This document shows, piece after piece, positions 18,373 through 27,401 of a stretch of DNA of 64,000 nt (the first letter of the stretch is position 1; each line of letters opens with the position of its first letter). A program made the translations under genes and the position numbers. The notes under the pieces were generated by a model, which did not search any database, had not been told where the DNA came from, and was given only the letters and a program-made list of their open reading frames with translations. The DNA is from Lachnospiraceae bacterium (GTDB lineage Bacteria > Bacillota > Clostridia > Lachnospirales > Lachnospiraceae): contig JAFTFD010000379.1 of the NCBI GenBank assembly GCA_017449745.1, forward strand, positions 1-64,000. The letters are read 5' to 3'.

Positions 18373-20316
18373 TCAGAATTCAAAAATCAGTGCTGCATAC
18401 GGCGGCAGGTCAAGCTCGATGTACTGGTCTTTATAGTCGCAGTTTCCGATTTTCGATTTAATGCTCTTGCTGACAGGTGCTCCTCCGAGGCCTCCGAATT
18501 TCTCCTCTGTGCTGTTGAGCAGGAGCTTGTAGGTCTTGTTTTTCGGGACACCGACTCTGTACCCGTGATATTCCACGGGCGTCATATTCAGGATGAACAG
18601 GAGGCACTTGGGACTTGTCGCAGACTTGCGATAGAAGCTGTAAATGCTCCTGTCCTTATCGTCCGCATTGATCCACTCGAATCCGCCCCAGTCATCGTCG
18701 ATCTCGTACATGCAGGGATATTTGCGGTAGATCTTGAGCAGCTCCGCAAAATACATCTGCATTCCCTTGTTGAGAGGATTCTGCAGGAGGAACCAGTCAA
18801 GCTCTCTTGCCTCGCTCCACTCTCTCTCCTGGCCGAATTCCTGTCCCATGAAGAGAAGCTTCTTGCCGCAATGCCCCATCATAAAGGTATATCCGACGCG
18901 AAGGTTGGAATATTTGTCGACCTGATAGCCGGGCATCTTCTCCACCATGGAACACTTCAGGTGGACGACCTCGTCGTGAGACAGCGGAAGGATATATTTC
19001 TCTGCGCTGTTGTAGCTCATAGCAAAAGTCATGGAGTAATGGGATCCCTTACGCATGACAGGGTCGAGCTTCATGTACTCGCAGAAATCATGCATCCAGC
19101 CCATATTCCACTTGTAGGAGAAGCCAAGCCCGCTCGTGCCGATATCGCTGGTCACGTTCGGCCATGCCGTAGACTCCTCGGCGATCGTCATGAATCCGGG
19201 ATAGCTGCCCCTGACGACGGAGTTCATATGCTGGAAGAAAACGATCGCATCCAGGTTCTCGTTTCCGCCGTTGATATTGGGGACCCACTGTCCGGCTTCC
19301 TTGCCGTAGTCCAGATACAGCATGGAGGCAACGGCATCCACGCGGATACCATCTACGTGGAACTCGCGGATCCAGTACAGAACGTTGGCAATCAGGAAGT
19401 TTTTGACCTCAGGCTTCGAGAAATTGAATATCTTTGTTCCCCACTGAGGGTGCTCGCCTCTTCTCGGGTCCGGATCCTCATAGATGCACTGTCCGTCGAA
19501 TCTTCCAAGACCGTGTGCGTCGGGGCAGAAGTGTGCCGGCACCCAATCCAGGATCACACCGATCCCGTTGCGATGCAGCGTGTCTACCAGATACATAAAA
19601 TCCTTGGGTGTCCCGTATCTGGATGTCGGAGCATAGTAGCCCGTCACCTGATATCCCCAGGATCCGTCAAACGGATGCTCTGCAATACCCATCAGCTCGA
19701 TATGGGTAAACTTCATCTCTTTAAGATAGCTGACGATCCTGTCTGCAAACTCTCTGTAATTGTAGAAGCCGTCTCCACCGTCCGGATGCTTCATCCAGGA
19801 GCCGATGTGGCACTCATAGATCGCAATGGGCTCTTTGAAATAATTTTTCTTGTCCCTGGTGCCCATCCACTTGCCGTCGCCCCAGGAATATCCGTTCAGA
19901 TCTGTGATCCGGGACGCTGTTCCGGGACGGAGCTCGGCGCTGTTTGCATACGGATCTGCCTTGTAGACCTTCTCGCCGTCCGGTGTATGGATCAGGTATT
20001 TGTAAAGCTCTCCTTCCTGAATTCCCGGAATAAAAGCCGTCCAGATGCCTACATCGCCGACCTTGGTCATCGGATACTGATCTTCGTTCCAGCCGTTGAA
20101 AGTACCGATCACATGAACTGCTGCTGCGTTCGGTGCCCATACGCCGAAGAAGATGCCGTCCTGTCCGTTCTCAAAGCTCTTATGTGCTCCGAGCTTTTTA
20201 TAGATATCATAATGTGTTCCCTGGCCAAACAGATAACAGTCATCCTTGGAAACAAATACTGTTTCTTTTTCCGGCTGTGTCTTTACTGTCTTCCCTGTCC
20301 GCTTTTTATCCGCCAT
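18373..20316 (-). CDS. glgB: 1,4-alpha-glucan branching enzyme
   Basis: Creates alpha-1,6 branches in glycogen; 647 residues, the typical length. An N-terminal CBM48 beta domain (FFGVWAPNAAAVHVIGTFNGW) precedes a GH13 barrel with VILDWVPAHFCPDAHGL, the nucleophile region GIRVDAVASMLYLDYG, the acid/base region MTIAEESTAWP and the transition-state Asp region LPLSHDEVVHLK, then a C-terminal beta domain. It starts 17 bases after the 937-residue gene and shares its promoter. No glgC, glgA or glgP is adjacent, so the glycogen pathway genes are split in this genome. Confidence 0.96.
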   Translation of the reverse strand: MADKKRTGKTVKTQPEKETVFVSKDDCYLFGQGTHYDIYKKLGAHKSFENGQDGIFFGVWAPNAAAVHVIGTFNGWNEDQYPMTKVGDVGIWTAFIPGIQEGELYKYLIHTPDGEKVYKADPYANSAELRPGTASRITDLNGYSWGDGKWMGTRDKKNYFKEPIAIYECHIGSWMKHPDGGDGFYNYREFADRIVSYLKEMKFTHIELMGIAEHPFDGSWGYQVTGYYAPTSRYGTPKDFMYLVDTLHRNGIGVILDWVPAHFCPDAHGLGRFDGQCIYEDPDPRRGEHPQWGTKIFNFSKPEVKNFLIANVLYWIREFHVDGIRVDAVASMLYLDYGKEAGQWVPNINGGNENLDAIVFFQHMNSVVRGSYPGFMTIAEESTAWPNVTSDIGTSGLGFSYKWNMGWMHDFCEYMKLDPVMRKGSHYSMTFAMSYNSAEKYILPLSHDEVVHLKCSMVEKMPGYQVDKYSNLRVGYTFMMGHCGKKLLFMGQEFGQEREWSEARELDWFLLQNPLNKGMQMYFAELLKIYRKYPCMYEIDDDWGGFEWINADDKDRSIYSFYRKSATSPKCLLFILNMTPVEYHGYRVGVPKNKTYKLLLNSTEEKFGGLGGAPVSKSIKSKIGNCDYKDQYIELDLPPYAALIFEF

Positions 20317-20333
20317 TTTTTCCCCCTGAAGAA

Positions 20334-23147
20334 TTAAAAGTGCTGAAAATCTTTTTCGTGTATTATTATGCGGTCATCTTTATCATACCGCTTGCGTGTG
20401 ATCACGTCGACCATAGTCTTAGGAGACTTCTTGGAAGCGTAGGAGATCGCTTCATCCACGATCTCGCGGACCTCTTTCATCGTTACATGATGATCAGGAG
20501 TCTGCATAGATGCGATCCTGGAGCTCAGCGCCATCTGTCCGAACTCGTCGATACTGTAATCCTTGGACAGCGCATATTCCAGGCCGTAGCTCACAAGTGC
20601 CTTGTCATTGAGCGCCTTGATGTCGATCCTGGCGTTAAAGCTGCCGAGATATTCTTCATAAGCCGCCGTGAACTCGTCCATGGCTTTTCTTGTATCCAGC
20701 AGGATCACGATCAGACCGTGTTCCCTGTCCTCCAGCTGATGATACAGGCTGACGAGCGTCTCCTTGGCAAGTCCTGCCGCGCCCTCAACGATCATGGCGC
20801 CGTTTTCGATCTGCGCCAGTGTCGCCTCCAGCTTCTGGCGGCTCAGTTTGCTCAAAGCCTGCGCGGATGCTCTGGCGATCTTTCCGGTAAAGTTTGAATC
20901 GCTCTTTCTCTCGATCTCAAGGATGCCCTGCGCGACACGTCTTGCTGTTGCCTCACCGCCGGTTATGATCACGTTGCCGGTCCAGGAAGCAAGGCTGATC
21001 TTGTCCAGCGCCGCGAGAAGCTGCTGCCTGTTCTCCTTGACCACGCAGAAAGGACCGAACATTTTCCTCTCTTCCGGTGTCAGGACCCTGTTACCGTGCG
21101 CGGCGCGATGCTGTTCCGGCATCTTCTCGTGCTCTCTTGCACGGGCAGGCTCCCGGCTGTATTCTTCCGCAGCCGGCTCTTCCTGTTCCGGCTCAGGCTC
21201 TTCGGCCGGCTCTGTCTCCTCATAGACTTCCCCGGCGGGTTCTCCGGCCTCCTCATATTCCTTAGAATATTCTTCAGGATATTCCTCGGGAGCTTCTGTC
21301 TCTTCTTCCGGATATTCTTCTGCCTGCTCCGGCTCCTGAGCATATTCCTCTGCCGGCGCTTCGCTCACTTCAGGCTCCTGCTCTGCCGGTTCCACGACAG
21401 GCTCTTCAGGCTCTGCCTGCGAAGCGGCAGGATCATATTCTGCAGGAAGCTCCTCTTTTTCTTCCGCTTCCATTCTGTCCTGTGCTTCTTTTACTGCCCT
21501 GCGGATCTCAGCAGCCCTGCGGACAGATTTTCCATCCCACATGCGGGTAGCCTCGTTATCTCTTGCCGGTGCGATCCGTATATCTTCATCCTCATCTTCC
21601 GGCACTTCTGCAGCTTCCTGCTCCGCCGGAGCCTCTTCCGGCTCTTCCGAAGCTTCTTCCTGCTCTTCCGGGGCCTCTTCCTGCTCCGCCGGAGTCTCTT
21701 CCGGTTCCTCGGAAACAGGCTCATCCTCCACAGGTTCTTCCTGCGCCGTTACATCTGCGGCAGGTTCCTGATATTCCTCATCGTAATTCTCAGGCGCGCC
21801 CTCTTCATACGGAGCTTCATATCCATCCTGATAGCCGGGAGCGTCCTCATAGGCATAAGGCTCTTCTGCCGGATAAGCGGCATCCTCATACCTTTGCTCA
21901 TACGGATCATAAGAATCGTATGCCTGCTCAGCCTGATCATACCGCTGATCATACTGCTCCGGCTCCTGATCTTCATAGCCGTATTCTCTGCGCGGCGCGA
22001 CACGATAGCTGCTGCCGGAAGCATCGCGGTATACCATCGTCTTTGCATACCTCTGGTTTCTGGCAACATTTTTCTCTATATCTTCGAGAAGACCATGTTT
22101 TGCCGTCTCATCGAAATCCTGCATGATCGGACCTGTGTCCTCCATCATCTTCTGCAGGCGCTTCTGGTCATTGGCATGACGGATATTGCCGCGAATCTTC
22201 TCCCACTCCTTCATCACTTCGCTGATGGAGAGCTGGCCTTCCGTCTGTTTTTCTTCCTCTGCCTTCTCTTCCTGGACCATCACATATTGTCCGCCGGGCT
22301 CCTGGGCGATCTTCTCCTCGAACGGGCGGGCGTAAATATCCTTCATTCCGCTGGCAACATTGCGGCGAAGGGAAGCATCCAGAGCCTGGTTCTCCTGCGC
22401 CTTGCTGACGCTGATATCTTCCGTTGCCGTACTCTCAGGCTCTTCCTGTACCGGCACTTCCTGCTGGACAGGCTCCCTCTCGGGAACCGCTTCCGTCCTA
22501 TTCGCAGCGTGGTCTGCCGCTTCCTTTCCTGCTAAAGGCGCTGCGGCCGCGGAGCCGCCTTCCATGATCCGCGAGAGCAGATCCTGGGCTTTTACGGCGT
22601 ACTTGCCTCCGAAGTTATTAATCACGGAACGGCATTCCGATACCGCCGCCTCATCATCGCCGGCCTCATGTTTAAGAGCTGCAAGCTCGTATCCCCAGCG
22701 TGCGCTGTATTTCTCTTCCTTGAGGCGTTCCAGGACATCGATCTTTTCCCGGAGCGAGACAGAGGAAACATTATAAAACTTGTACTGCAGGATCAGTCTC
22801 TTCGGATTTGCCGGCTGCAGCGTCTGATAATTGGTCAGCAGACTGAGCGCAGACGTCAGATCGCTCTGAAGCCCGTCCCTGCCATAGAGATAGATCGTAA
22901 GCTCGCACAGAGAATAAATAATATCCGCAGATCTCGGATCTCTGGTGTTTGCCAGAGCCAGAACGCTGCGGCTCTTCTCATATTCTCCGTTGATTTTGTA
23001 CACGTCGCTGATCTTGCAGAGTGTCTCGGCGCTCTTTACGCGTGTCCAGTCAATGGTATCCGCGATCGATGACGCCTCATCAAATCTCTGTTCCGTGATC
23101 AGTTTATTGATCTCCTGAAGGCTGATTCTGAATTCGTATTTATCCAC
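20334..23147 (-). CDS. Large protein of unknown function: helical repeats, acidic linker, degenerate AAA-like domain
   Basis: A 937-residue protein I do not recognise as a named family. Residues 1-195 look like TPR-type helical repeats (for example SVLALANTRDPRSADIIYSL). About 200-680 is a low-complexity Glu/Pro/Ala/Tyr linker with repeats such as EEAPEEQEEA. About 685-937 resembles a CbbX/SpoVK-type AAA+ fold (GNVIITGGEATARR, GAMIVEGAAGL, GLIVILLDTRKAMDEF, then a lid-like segment SIDEFGQMALSSRIASM), but the Walker A Gly-Lys-Thr/Ser and the Walker B acids are absent. The GTG start at 23147 has GAGAGGTG upstream. It heads an operon with glgB. A scaffold role is only a guess. Confidence 0.7.
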   Translation of the reverse strand: MDKYEFRISLQEINKLITEQRFDEASSIADTIDWTRVKSAETLCKISDVYKINGEYEKSRSVLALANTRDPRSADIIYSLCELTIYLYGRDGLQSDLTSALSLLTNYQTLQPANPKRLILQYKFYNVSSVSLREKIDVLERLKEEKYSARWGYELAALKHEAGDDEAAVSECRSVINNFGGKYAVKAQDLLSRIMEGGSAAAAPLAGKEAADHAANRTEAVPEREPVQQEVPVQEEPESTATEDISVSKAQENQALDASLRRNVASGMKDIYARPFEEKIAQEPGGQYVMVQEEKAEEEKQTEGQLSISEVMKEWEKIRGNIRHANDQKRLQKMMEDTGPIMQDFDETAKHGLLEDIEKNVARNQRYAKTMVYRDASGSSYRVAPRREYGYEDQEPEQYDQRYDQAEQAYDSYDPYEQRYEDAAYPAEEPYAYEDAPGYQDGYEAPYEEGAPENYDEEYQEPAADVTAQEEPVEDEPVSEEPEETPAEQEEAPEEQEEASEEPEEAPAEQEAAEVPEDEDEDIRIAPARDNEATRMWDGKSVRRAAEIRRAVKEAQDRMEAEEKEELPAEYDPAASQAEPEEPVVEPAEQEPEVSEAPAEEYAQEPEQAEEYPEEETEAPEEYPEEYSKEYEEAGEPAGEVYEETEPAEEPEPEQEEPAAEEYSREPARAREHEKMPEQHRAAHGNRVLTPEERKMFGPFCVVKENRQQLLAALDKISLASWTGNVIITGGEATARRVAQGILEIERKSDSNFTGKIARASAQALSKLSRQKLEATLAQIENGAMIVEGAAGLAKETLVSLYHQLEDREHGLIVILLDTRKAMDEFTAAYEEYLGSFNARIDIKALNDKALVSYGLEYALSKDYSIDEFGQMALSSRIASMQTPDHHVTMKEVREIVDEAISYASKKSPKTMVDVITRKRYDKDDRIIIHEKDFQHF

Positions 23148-23324
23148 TTTTTACACCTCTCCCGAAGCGGTTTTTATCCTGTCAGCTGTTGTTCCCATAC
23201 CGGTTCCGGATCCGGTGATCCCGAACAGATACCGGCGCCCGCTGAATGAAGTTTAAAGACCTTCGGACTGCCTTGTACCGTCATGTGTGTTATGCCTGAA
23301 AAACAGCAGGGCATAACTGTAAAA

Positions 23325-23353
23325 AGTTTAGCATACCCCATGTACATTGTCAA
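23325..23353 (-). promoter_or_regulatory. Promoter of the 937-residue gene and glgB
   Basis: On the minus strand TTGACA (23348-23353), 17 bases, TAAACT (23325-23330). The leader to the GTG is about 170 bases and shows no riboswitch I can name. Confidence 0.7.
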
Positions 23354-23403
23354 AAAGAGGTATCCCTTTCCGCCCTTTTAACTGCGGAAGAAATCCGGAA
23401 AGC

Positions 23404-24285
23404 TCACTTCCCCGTTTCTGCTGACAGGGCGTTTGTGAAGGCGGCAAAATCCGACAGTGAGAGCTTTTCTCCACGAACATCGGCAGGTTTTCCGACTGCC
23501 TCCAGCGCCGCTGTGACCTCTTCCCTGCTGAAGGTACGCCCTTCATACTGCAGTCCGTGCGAGAGGGCATTGGCCAGTGTCTTTCTCCTCTGGTTAAAGG
23601 ACGCGCGAATCACAGCAAACAAAAGCTCTTCATTCGTCTCCGCGGGCGGGACCTCATAGGCCTTCATGCACAGGACAGCGGAATCCACTCCCGGCCTCGG
23701 AATAAAGCAGTTCGGAGGGACAGCGGCCACGATCTGCGGCTGCGAATAGTACTGGACTGCCAGCGAGAGCGCGCCGTACTCCTTGTCCTTTTCCGTGGCG
23801 CAGATCCTGTCGGCCACTTCCTTCTGGACCATGACCGTGATGCTCTCAAACAATCCTTTTTCCTGCAGAAGCCGGATCAGGATCGGTGTCGTGATATAGT
23901 ACGGGAGATTCGCCACACATTTAAGTCTTCTGCCCCCGTGATACTGCTCCGAAAGGCCTCTCAGGTCTGTTCTCAGAATATCCTGAAAAAGGACCTGCAC
24001 GTTGTCAAAATCCTGCAGTGTGTCCGCCAGCACCGGGCGCAGTCCCTCGTCGATCTCGACTGCTATGACCTTTCCCGCCGCCATACAAAGGTGCTGCGTC
24101 ATAGTGCCGATTCCCGGGCCGATCTCCAGCACACAGTCCTCCTTTGTGATGCATGCCGCCTCGATCGCCCTGCGGATCACGGATCCGTCGATCAGGAAGT
24201 TCTGTCCGTATTTTTTTCTCGCGTGGATCCCGTACTCCTCGAGCAGCCGCACGGTCGCATATGGTTCTGTCAGTAATTCTCTCAT
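23404..24285 (-). CDS. rsmA: 16S rRNA dimethyladenosine transferase
   Basis: Dimethylates the two adjacent adenines of the 3' hairpin of 16S rRNA (KsgA). 293 residues. Motifs: KYGQNFLIDGSVIRRA, the SAM site VLEIGPGIGTMTQHL, VEIDEGLRPVL and the catalytic NLPYYITTPILIRLL (about 126-140), plus the typical C-terminal helical domain. It follows tatD by 26 bases, the common clostridial and bacillar pairing (rnmV is absent between them). Confidence 0.96.
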   Translation of the reverse strand: MRELLTEPYATVRLLEEYGIHARKKYGQNFLIDGSVIRRAIEAACITKEDCVLEIGPGIGTMTQHLCMAAGKVIAVEIDEGLRPVLADTLQDFDNVQVLFQDILRTDLRGLSEQYHGGRRLKCVANLPYYITTPILIRLLQEKGLFESITVMVQKEVADRICATEKDKEYGALSLAVQYYSQPQIVAAVPPNCFIPRPGVDSAVLCMKAYEVPPAETNEELLFAVIRASFNQRRKTLANALSHGLQYEGRTFSREEVTAALEAVGKPADVRGEKLSLSDFAAFTNALSAETGK

Positions 24286-24311
24286 AGGTTCATCCTGTAA
24301 GGGTATTGTCT

Positions 24312-25094
24312 TTAAGCTGGAAGGTCTCCGATCCGGTAGAGCCGCATCGCGTTCTGCCGTGTTGTTTCTATAATAACATCCTCCGGTATATTTTTCAGCT
24401 TTGCGATCTCCTCAATGACCAGCGGAAGATACAAAGAGCTGTTGCGCTCCCCTCTGTGCGGCGTAGGCGCCATATAGGGGCAGTCTGTCTCCAAAACGAT
24501 GTTCTCCAGACTGATTCCCTGCACGACCTCCTTGAGCTTCTTTGCATTCTTGAAAGTGACGACTCCGCCCACACCGATATAGAAGCCCATTTTCACAAAT
24601 TCCCTTGCCATCTCCAGGCTGTACGAATAGCAGTGTACAACGCCTCCGGTGCGCTCTGCGTGCATCTGTCTCATGATCTCCATCGTATCCTGCGCAGCAT
24701 CCCTGGAGTGCACTATGATCGGCATGTCCGTCTCCTGTGCCAGCTCGATCTGTCTGCGGAACCAGTACTGCTGGATCTCCCGCTCCGGCTCATCCCAGTG
24801 ATAGTCAAGACCGATCTCGCCGAGGGCGACGACTTTCCTGCCCTCACGGATCCTTTTTTTCAGTTTCTCCGGAAAGTCCTCTGTCAGTGCGCCGCAGTCC
24901 GACGGATGGATCCCCAGCGCCGCGTAAAAGAAAGGATATCTGTCAGCCAGCTCCTGCACCTCATCAAGACTGTCCGTATCGGACGCAACATTGACTGCCC
25001 ATCCGATCCCTGCGTCCTGAAAGCGGCGCAGTATTTCATCCAGATCCTCCGCAAAAGCATGGTCATTATAGTGCGAATGTGTGTCAAATATCAT
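24312..25094 (-). CDS. tatD: TatD-family metal-dependent hydrolase/DNase
   Basis: A 260-residue TIM-barrel hydrolase. Metal ligands are in MIFDTHSHYNDHAF (the HxH pair), ALGEIGLDYHWD (Glu), PIIVHSRDAAQDT (His), GVVHCYSYSLE (His) and VLETDCPYMAPTPHRG (Asp). The family acts as a 3'-5' exonuclease or phosphodiesterase. The start has TTGGAGG upstream. It is first in a pair with rsmA and is divergent from tRNA-Lys. Confidence 0.94.
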   Translation of the reverse strand: MIFDTHSHYNDHAFAEDLDEILRRFQDAGIGWAVNVASDTDSLDEVQELADRYPFFYAALGIHPSDCGALTEDFPEKLKKRIREGRKVVALGEIGLDYHWDEPEREIQQYWFRRQIELAQETDMPIIVHSRDAAQDTMEIMRQMHAERTGGVVHCYSYSLEMAREFVKMGFYIGVGGVVTFKNAKKLKEVVQGISLENIVLETDCPYMAPTPHRGERNSSLYLPLVIEEIAKLKNIPEDVIIETTRQNAMRLYRIGDLPA

Positions 25095-25138
25095 AAAGCC
25101 TCCAATATTTTCAAGCTAGAGTTTGTACATTTTTTTCC

Positions 25139-25167
25139 TTGCCAAAAAAAAAGACGTATACTATAAT
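25139..25167 (+). promoter_or_regulatory. Promoter of tRNA-Lys
   Basis: TTGCCA (25139-25144), 17 bases, perfect TATAAT (25162-25167); the predicted start is about 40 bases before the tRNA. Confidence 0.75.
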
Positions 25168-25214
25168 AACACTTGCGTCGCGGGAAAGCCGCTGCGAATA
25201 AAAATTTTATATTT

Positions 25215-25287
25215 GCGCTTCTAGCTCAGTTGGTAGAGCACCTGACTCTTAATCAGGGTGTCCAGGGTTCGAGTCCCTGGAGGCGCA
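25215..25287 (+). tRNA. tRNA-Lys (anticodon CTT)
   Basis: A 73-base tRNA with acceptor GCGCTTC/GAGGCGC, D arm GCTCAGTTGGTAGAGC, anticodon stem CCTGA/TCAGG with loop CTCTTAA (anticodon CTT, reads AAG), and T arm CCAGGGTTCGAGTCCCTGG. CCA is not encoded. The next 285 bases hold no gene, only one stem-loop. Confidence 0.97.
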
Positions 25288-25436
25288 GGAAAGCACTGTT
25301 TCTGTGGGTTAGCCCGTGGGGATGGTGTTTTCATTTTATGTAGATCTGTTTTCAGGTCTATGTCTTATCCGGGCCGCCTCAGCATTCCGCAGAGGAATCA
25401 GCACTGCCTGCGGCCAGCACTAAAAGCAAACAGTAA

Positions 25437-25483
25437 AATACCCCGGCCGGGAATTCGTTATAGCACGCTCCCGTCGGGGTATT
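25437..25483 (-). terminator. Strong stem-loop downstream of the HerA-like gene
   Basis: AATACCCCG-GC-CGGGA pairs with TCCCG-T-CGGGGTATT around a 15-base loop. On the minus strand TATTTTACTGTTTGCTTTT follows, a modest T-rich tail, so it probably ends the HerA-like transcript. It could also protect the end of the tRNA transcript from the other side. Confidence 0.6.
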
Positions 25484-25572
25484 CCATTTCATATCAAGGC
25501 CGCTGTATTTACAGTCTCTGTCTACGGCTGCTCTTCTTCACAGATCAGCGCAATCACTCAATTACTCTCTTA

Positions 25573-27177
25573 TTACTCTCTTAATCTGAAGATCGTTCCG
25601 ATAATACCTCTGCCAAGGCTTGCGCCGAGGTTTCCGCCGAGAGTTTTTCCGAACTTGCCGAAAATACTGCCCACGGATTTGCCGACTTCTCTACCTACCG
25701 TTCCCGCAACAGAGCTGCTGACGGTCTTGGCGGCGTTGTTGACAGCCTTGGCCTTTGCCTTAGCCTCGCGCTCCGCTTCCTTTTCCGCTGCAGCCGCTTC
25801 CTTGGCTGCTTCCTTGGCTTTCAGGGCCTCTTCCTTGGCTCTTGCCGCTTCCTCTGCTGCCCTTGCAGCCTCAGCTTCCGCCTCGAGTCCTTTTCTCTGC
25901 AGGAATTCGTAAGCCGAATCAGGATCCACAGGCTGTGCATATTTTCCATACAGCTGGCTGCGGCGCACATAGGTGTCTCTCGTCACGTCATCGATGTGGC
26001 CCATCTGGCTCTGCGGAGGCAGAATAGCGACTCTCTGTGCCACAGACGGAATACCGTCCTCGTCAAGCATGGAGACGACCGCTTCGCCGACACCGAGTTC
26101 CATGATCGTATCATAAGTGTTGAACTCCGGATTTGTGCGGAAAGAATCTGCCGCGGCGCGGACTGCTCTCTGGTCGGAAGGCGTATAAGCGCGCAGGGCA
26201 TGCTGGATCTTATTGCTCAGCTGTGCAAGAACGCCGTCCGGAATGTCTCTCGGGTTCTGTGTGCAGAAATAGACACCGACCCCCTTGGAGCGGACGAGCT
26301 TGACCACCTGCTCGATCTTGTCCAGAAGCGCTTTCGGAGCATCCTTAAACAGAAGATGCGCCTCATCAAAGAAGAAGACGATCTTCGGCTTGTCCGCATC
26401 GCCGACTTCCGGAAGCATCTCGAAGAGCTCGGACAGAAGCCACAGAAGGAAGGTGGAATACAGTCTTCCGTTATTGATCAGGCTCTCGGAGTCAAGGATG
26501 TGGATCATTCCCTTGCCGCCGGCACCGACGCTCAGCCAGTCCAGGATATTCAGTGCGGGCTCTCCGAAGAAGGTCTCGCCGCCTGCGATCTCCAGAGCGA
26601 CCACCGCGCGGAGGATCGCCGCGATCGAAGCCGGTGACATTTTGCCGTATTCCGGCTCAAGTTCCTTGCGGTTTGCGGAGACCCAGTTGAGCAGAGCCTT
26701 CAGATCTTTTGTGTCGATCAGCAGCAGACCGTTGTCATCCGCGATCTTGAAGGCGATCGAGAGCAGATCAGACTGAAGCTGGTTGAGGTCCAGAATTCTT
26801 GCCAGCAGAAGCGGGCCCATCTCGGAGACCGTAGTCCTCAGCTGAACGCCCTTCTGTCCATAAATATCCCAGAATGTCCCGGGATAATTCTGATACTGGA
26901 ATCCTGCCTCTGCCAGACCAAAGCGGCGGATCCTCTCCTGCATATCCTCCGAATCAATGCCGGGATTGATCATTCCGGAGAGGTCTCCCTTGACATCTGC
27001 CAGGAATACCGGCACTCCCATATCGCTGAAGGATTCCGCAAGAACCTTCAAGGTCACTGTTTTACCTGTACCTGTCGCACCTGCGATCAATCCGTGTCTG
27101 TTAGCCATCTGCGGCAGCAGGCTGATATTGGTCCCGTCTGCCAGGTTTCCTATCCAAATCTTACCGTCCCGTATCAT
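25573..27177 (-). CDS. HerA-like (DUF853/YjgR) P-loop ATPase
   Basis: A 534-residue ATPase of the HerA/FtsK superfamily. Visible are GLIAGATGTGKTVTLKVLAE (Walker A, about 29-48), LADVKGDLSGM, the Walker B KIVFFFDEAHLLF (about 264-276), and arginine/sensor motifs VYFCTQNPRDIPDGVLAQLSN. This matches the E. coli YjgR type, of unclear role in DNA or nucleic acid handling. After about residue 420 come an Ala/Lys/Glu-rich coiled segment and a Gly-rich amphipathic C-terminus (SIFGKFGKTLGGNLG) that could touch membrane. It is monocistronic. Confidence 0.9.
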   Translation of the reverse strand: MIRDGKIWIGNLADGTNISLLPQMANRHGLIAGATGTGKTVTLKVLAESFSDMGVPVFLADVKGDLSGMINPGIDSEDMQERIRRFGLAEAGFQYQNYPGTFWDIYGQKGVQLRTTVSEMGPLLLARILDLNQLQSDLLSIAFKIADDNGLLLIDTKDLKALLNWVSANRKELEPEYGKMSPASIAAILRAVVALEIAGGETFFGEPALNILDWLSVGAGGKGMIHILDSESLINNGRLYSTFLLWLLSELFEMLPEVGDADKPKIVFFFDEAHLLFKDAPKALLDKIEQVVKLVRSKGVGVYFCTQNPRDIPDGVLAQLSNKIQHALRAYTPSDQRAVRAAADSFRTNPEFNTYDTIMELGVGEAVVSMLDEDGIPSVAQRVAILPPQSQMGHIDDVTRDTYVRRSQLYGKYAQPVDPDSAYEFLQRKGLEAEAEAARAAEEAARAKEEALKAKEAAKEAAAAEKEAEREAKAKAKAVNNAAKTVSSSVAGTVGREVGKSVGSIFGKFGKTLGGNLGASLGRGIIGTIFRLRE

Positions 27178-27366
27178 AACGCTCCTCCATTACCTATAAT
27201 AGTGCGGAGTCCTTCTCGCAGCAGCTCCGCTGATGATCCGGCTGTCCCTGACAGCCGCCTTGTCTAACAGTATACACTAAAATATGTAATATTGGCGATC
27301 CAGAAACGAAAATCATCATTATTAGGACAAATTTTAAGAATTGGCATCTGCCAGGAAAATGAGAAA

Positions 27367-27375
27367 TGATATAAT
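27367..27375 (+). promoter_or_regulatory. Extended -10 promoter of the radical-SAM-like gene
   Basis: TGATATAAT lies about 27 bases before the start codon, with TTGGCA further upstream at too long a spacing to serve as a standard -35 box. Confidence 0.45.
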
Positions 27376-27401
27376 GGTCTTAATGATAAGGAGGATATAT
27401 A

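Noticed and set aside
18253..20337. A 694-codon plus-strand frame opposite glgB
   Set aside because: It is antisense to a clearly conserved glgB and has no recognisable domain; a by-product of GC-biased third positions.
21096..22535. Hydrophobic plus-strand frames opposite the acidic linker of the 937-residue protein
   Set aside because: Leu/Arg/Phe-rich composition is what the antisense of a Glu/Pro-rich repeat gives; no start signals.
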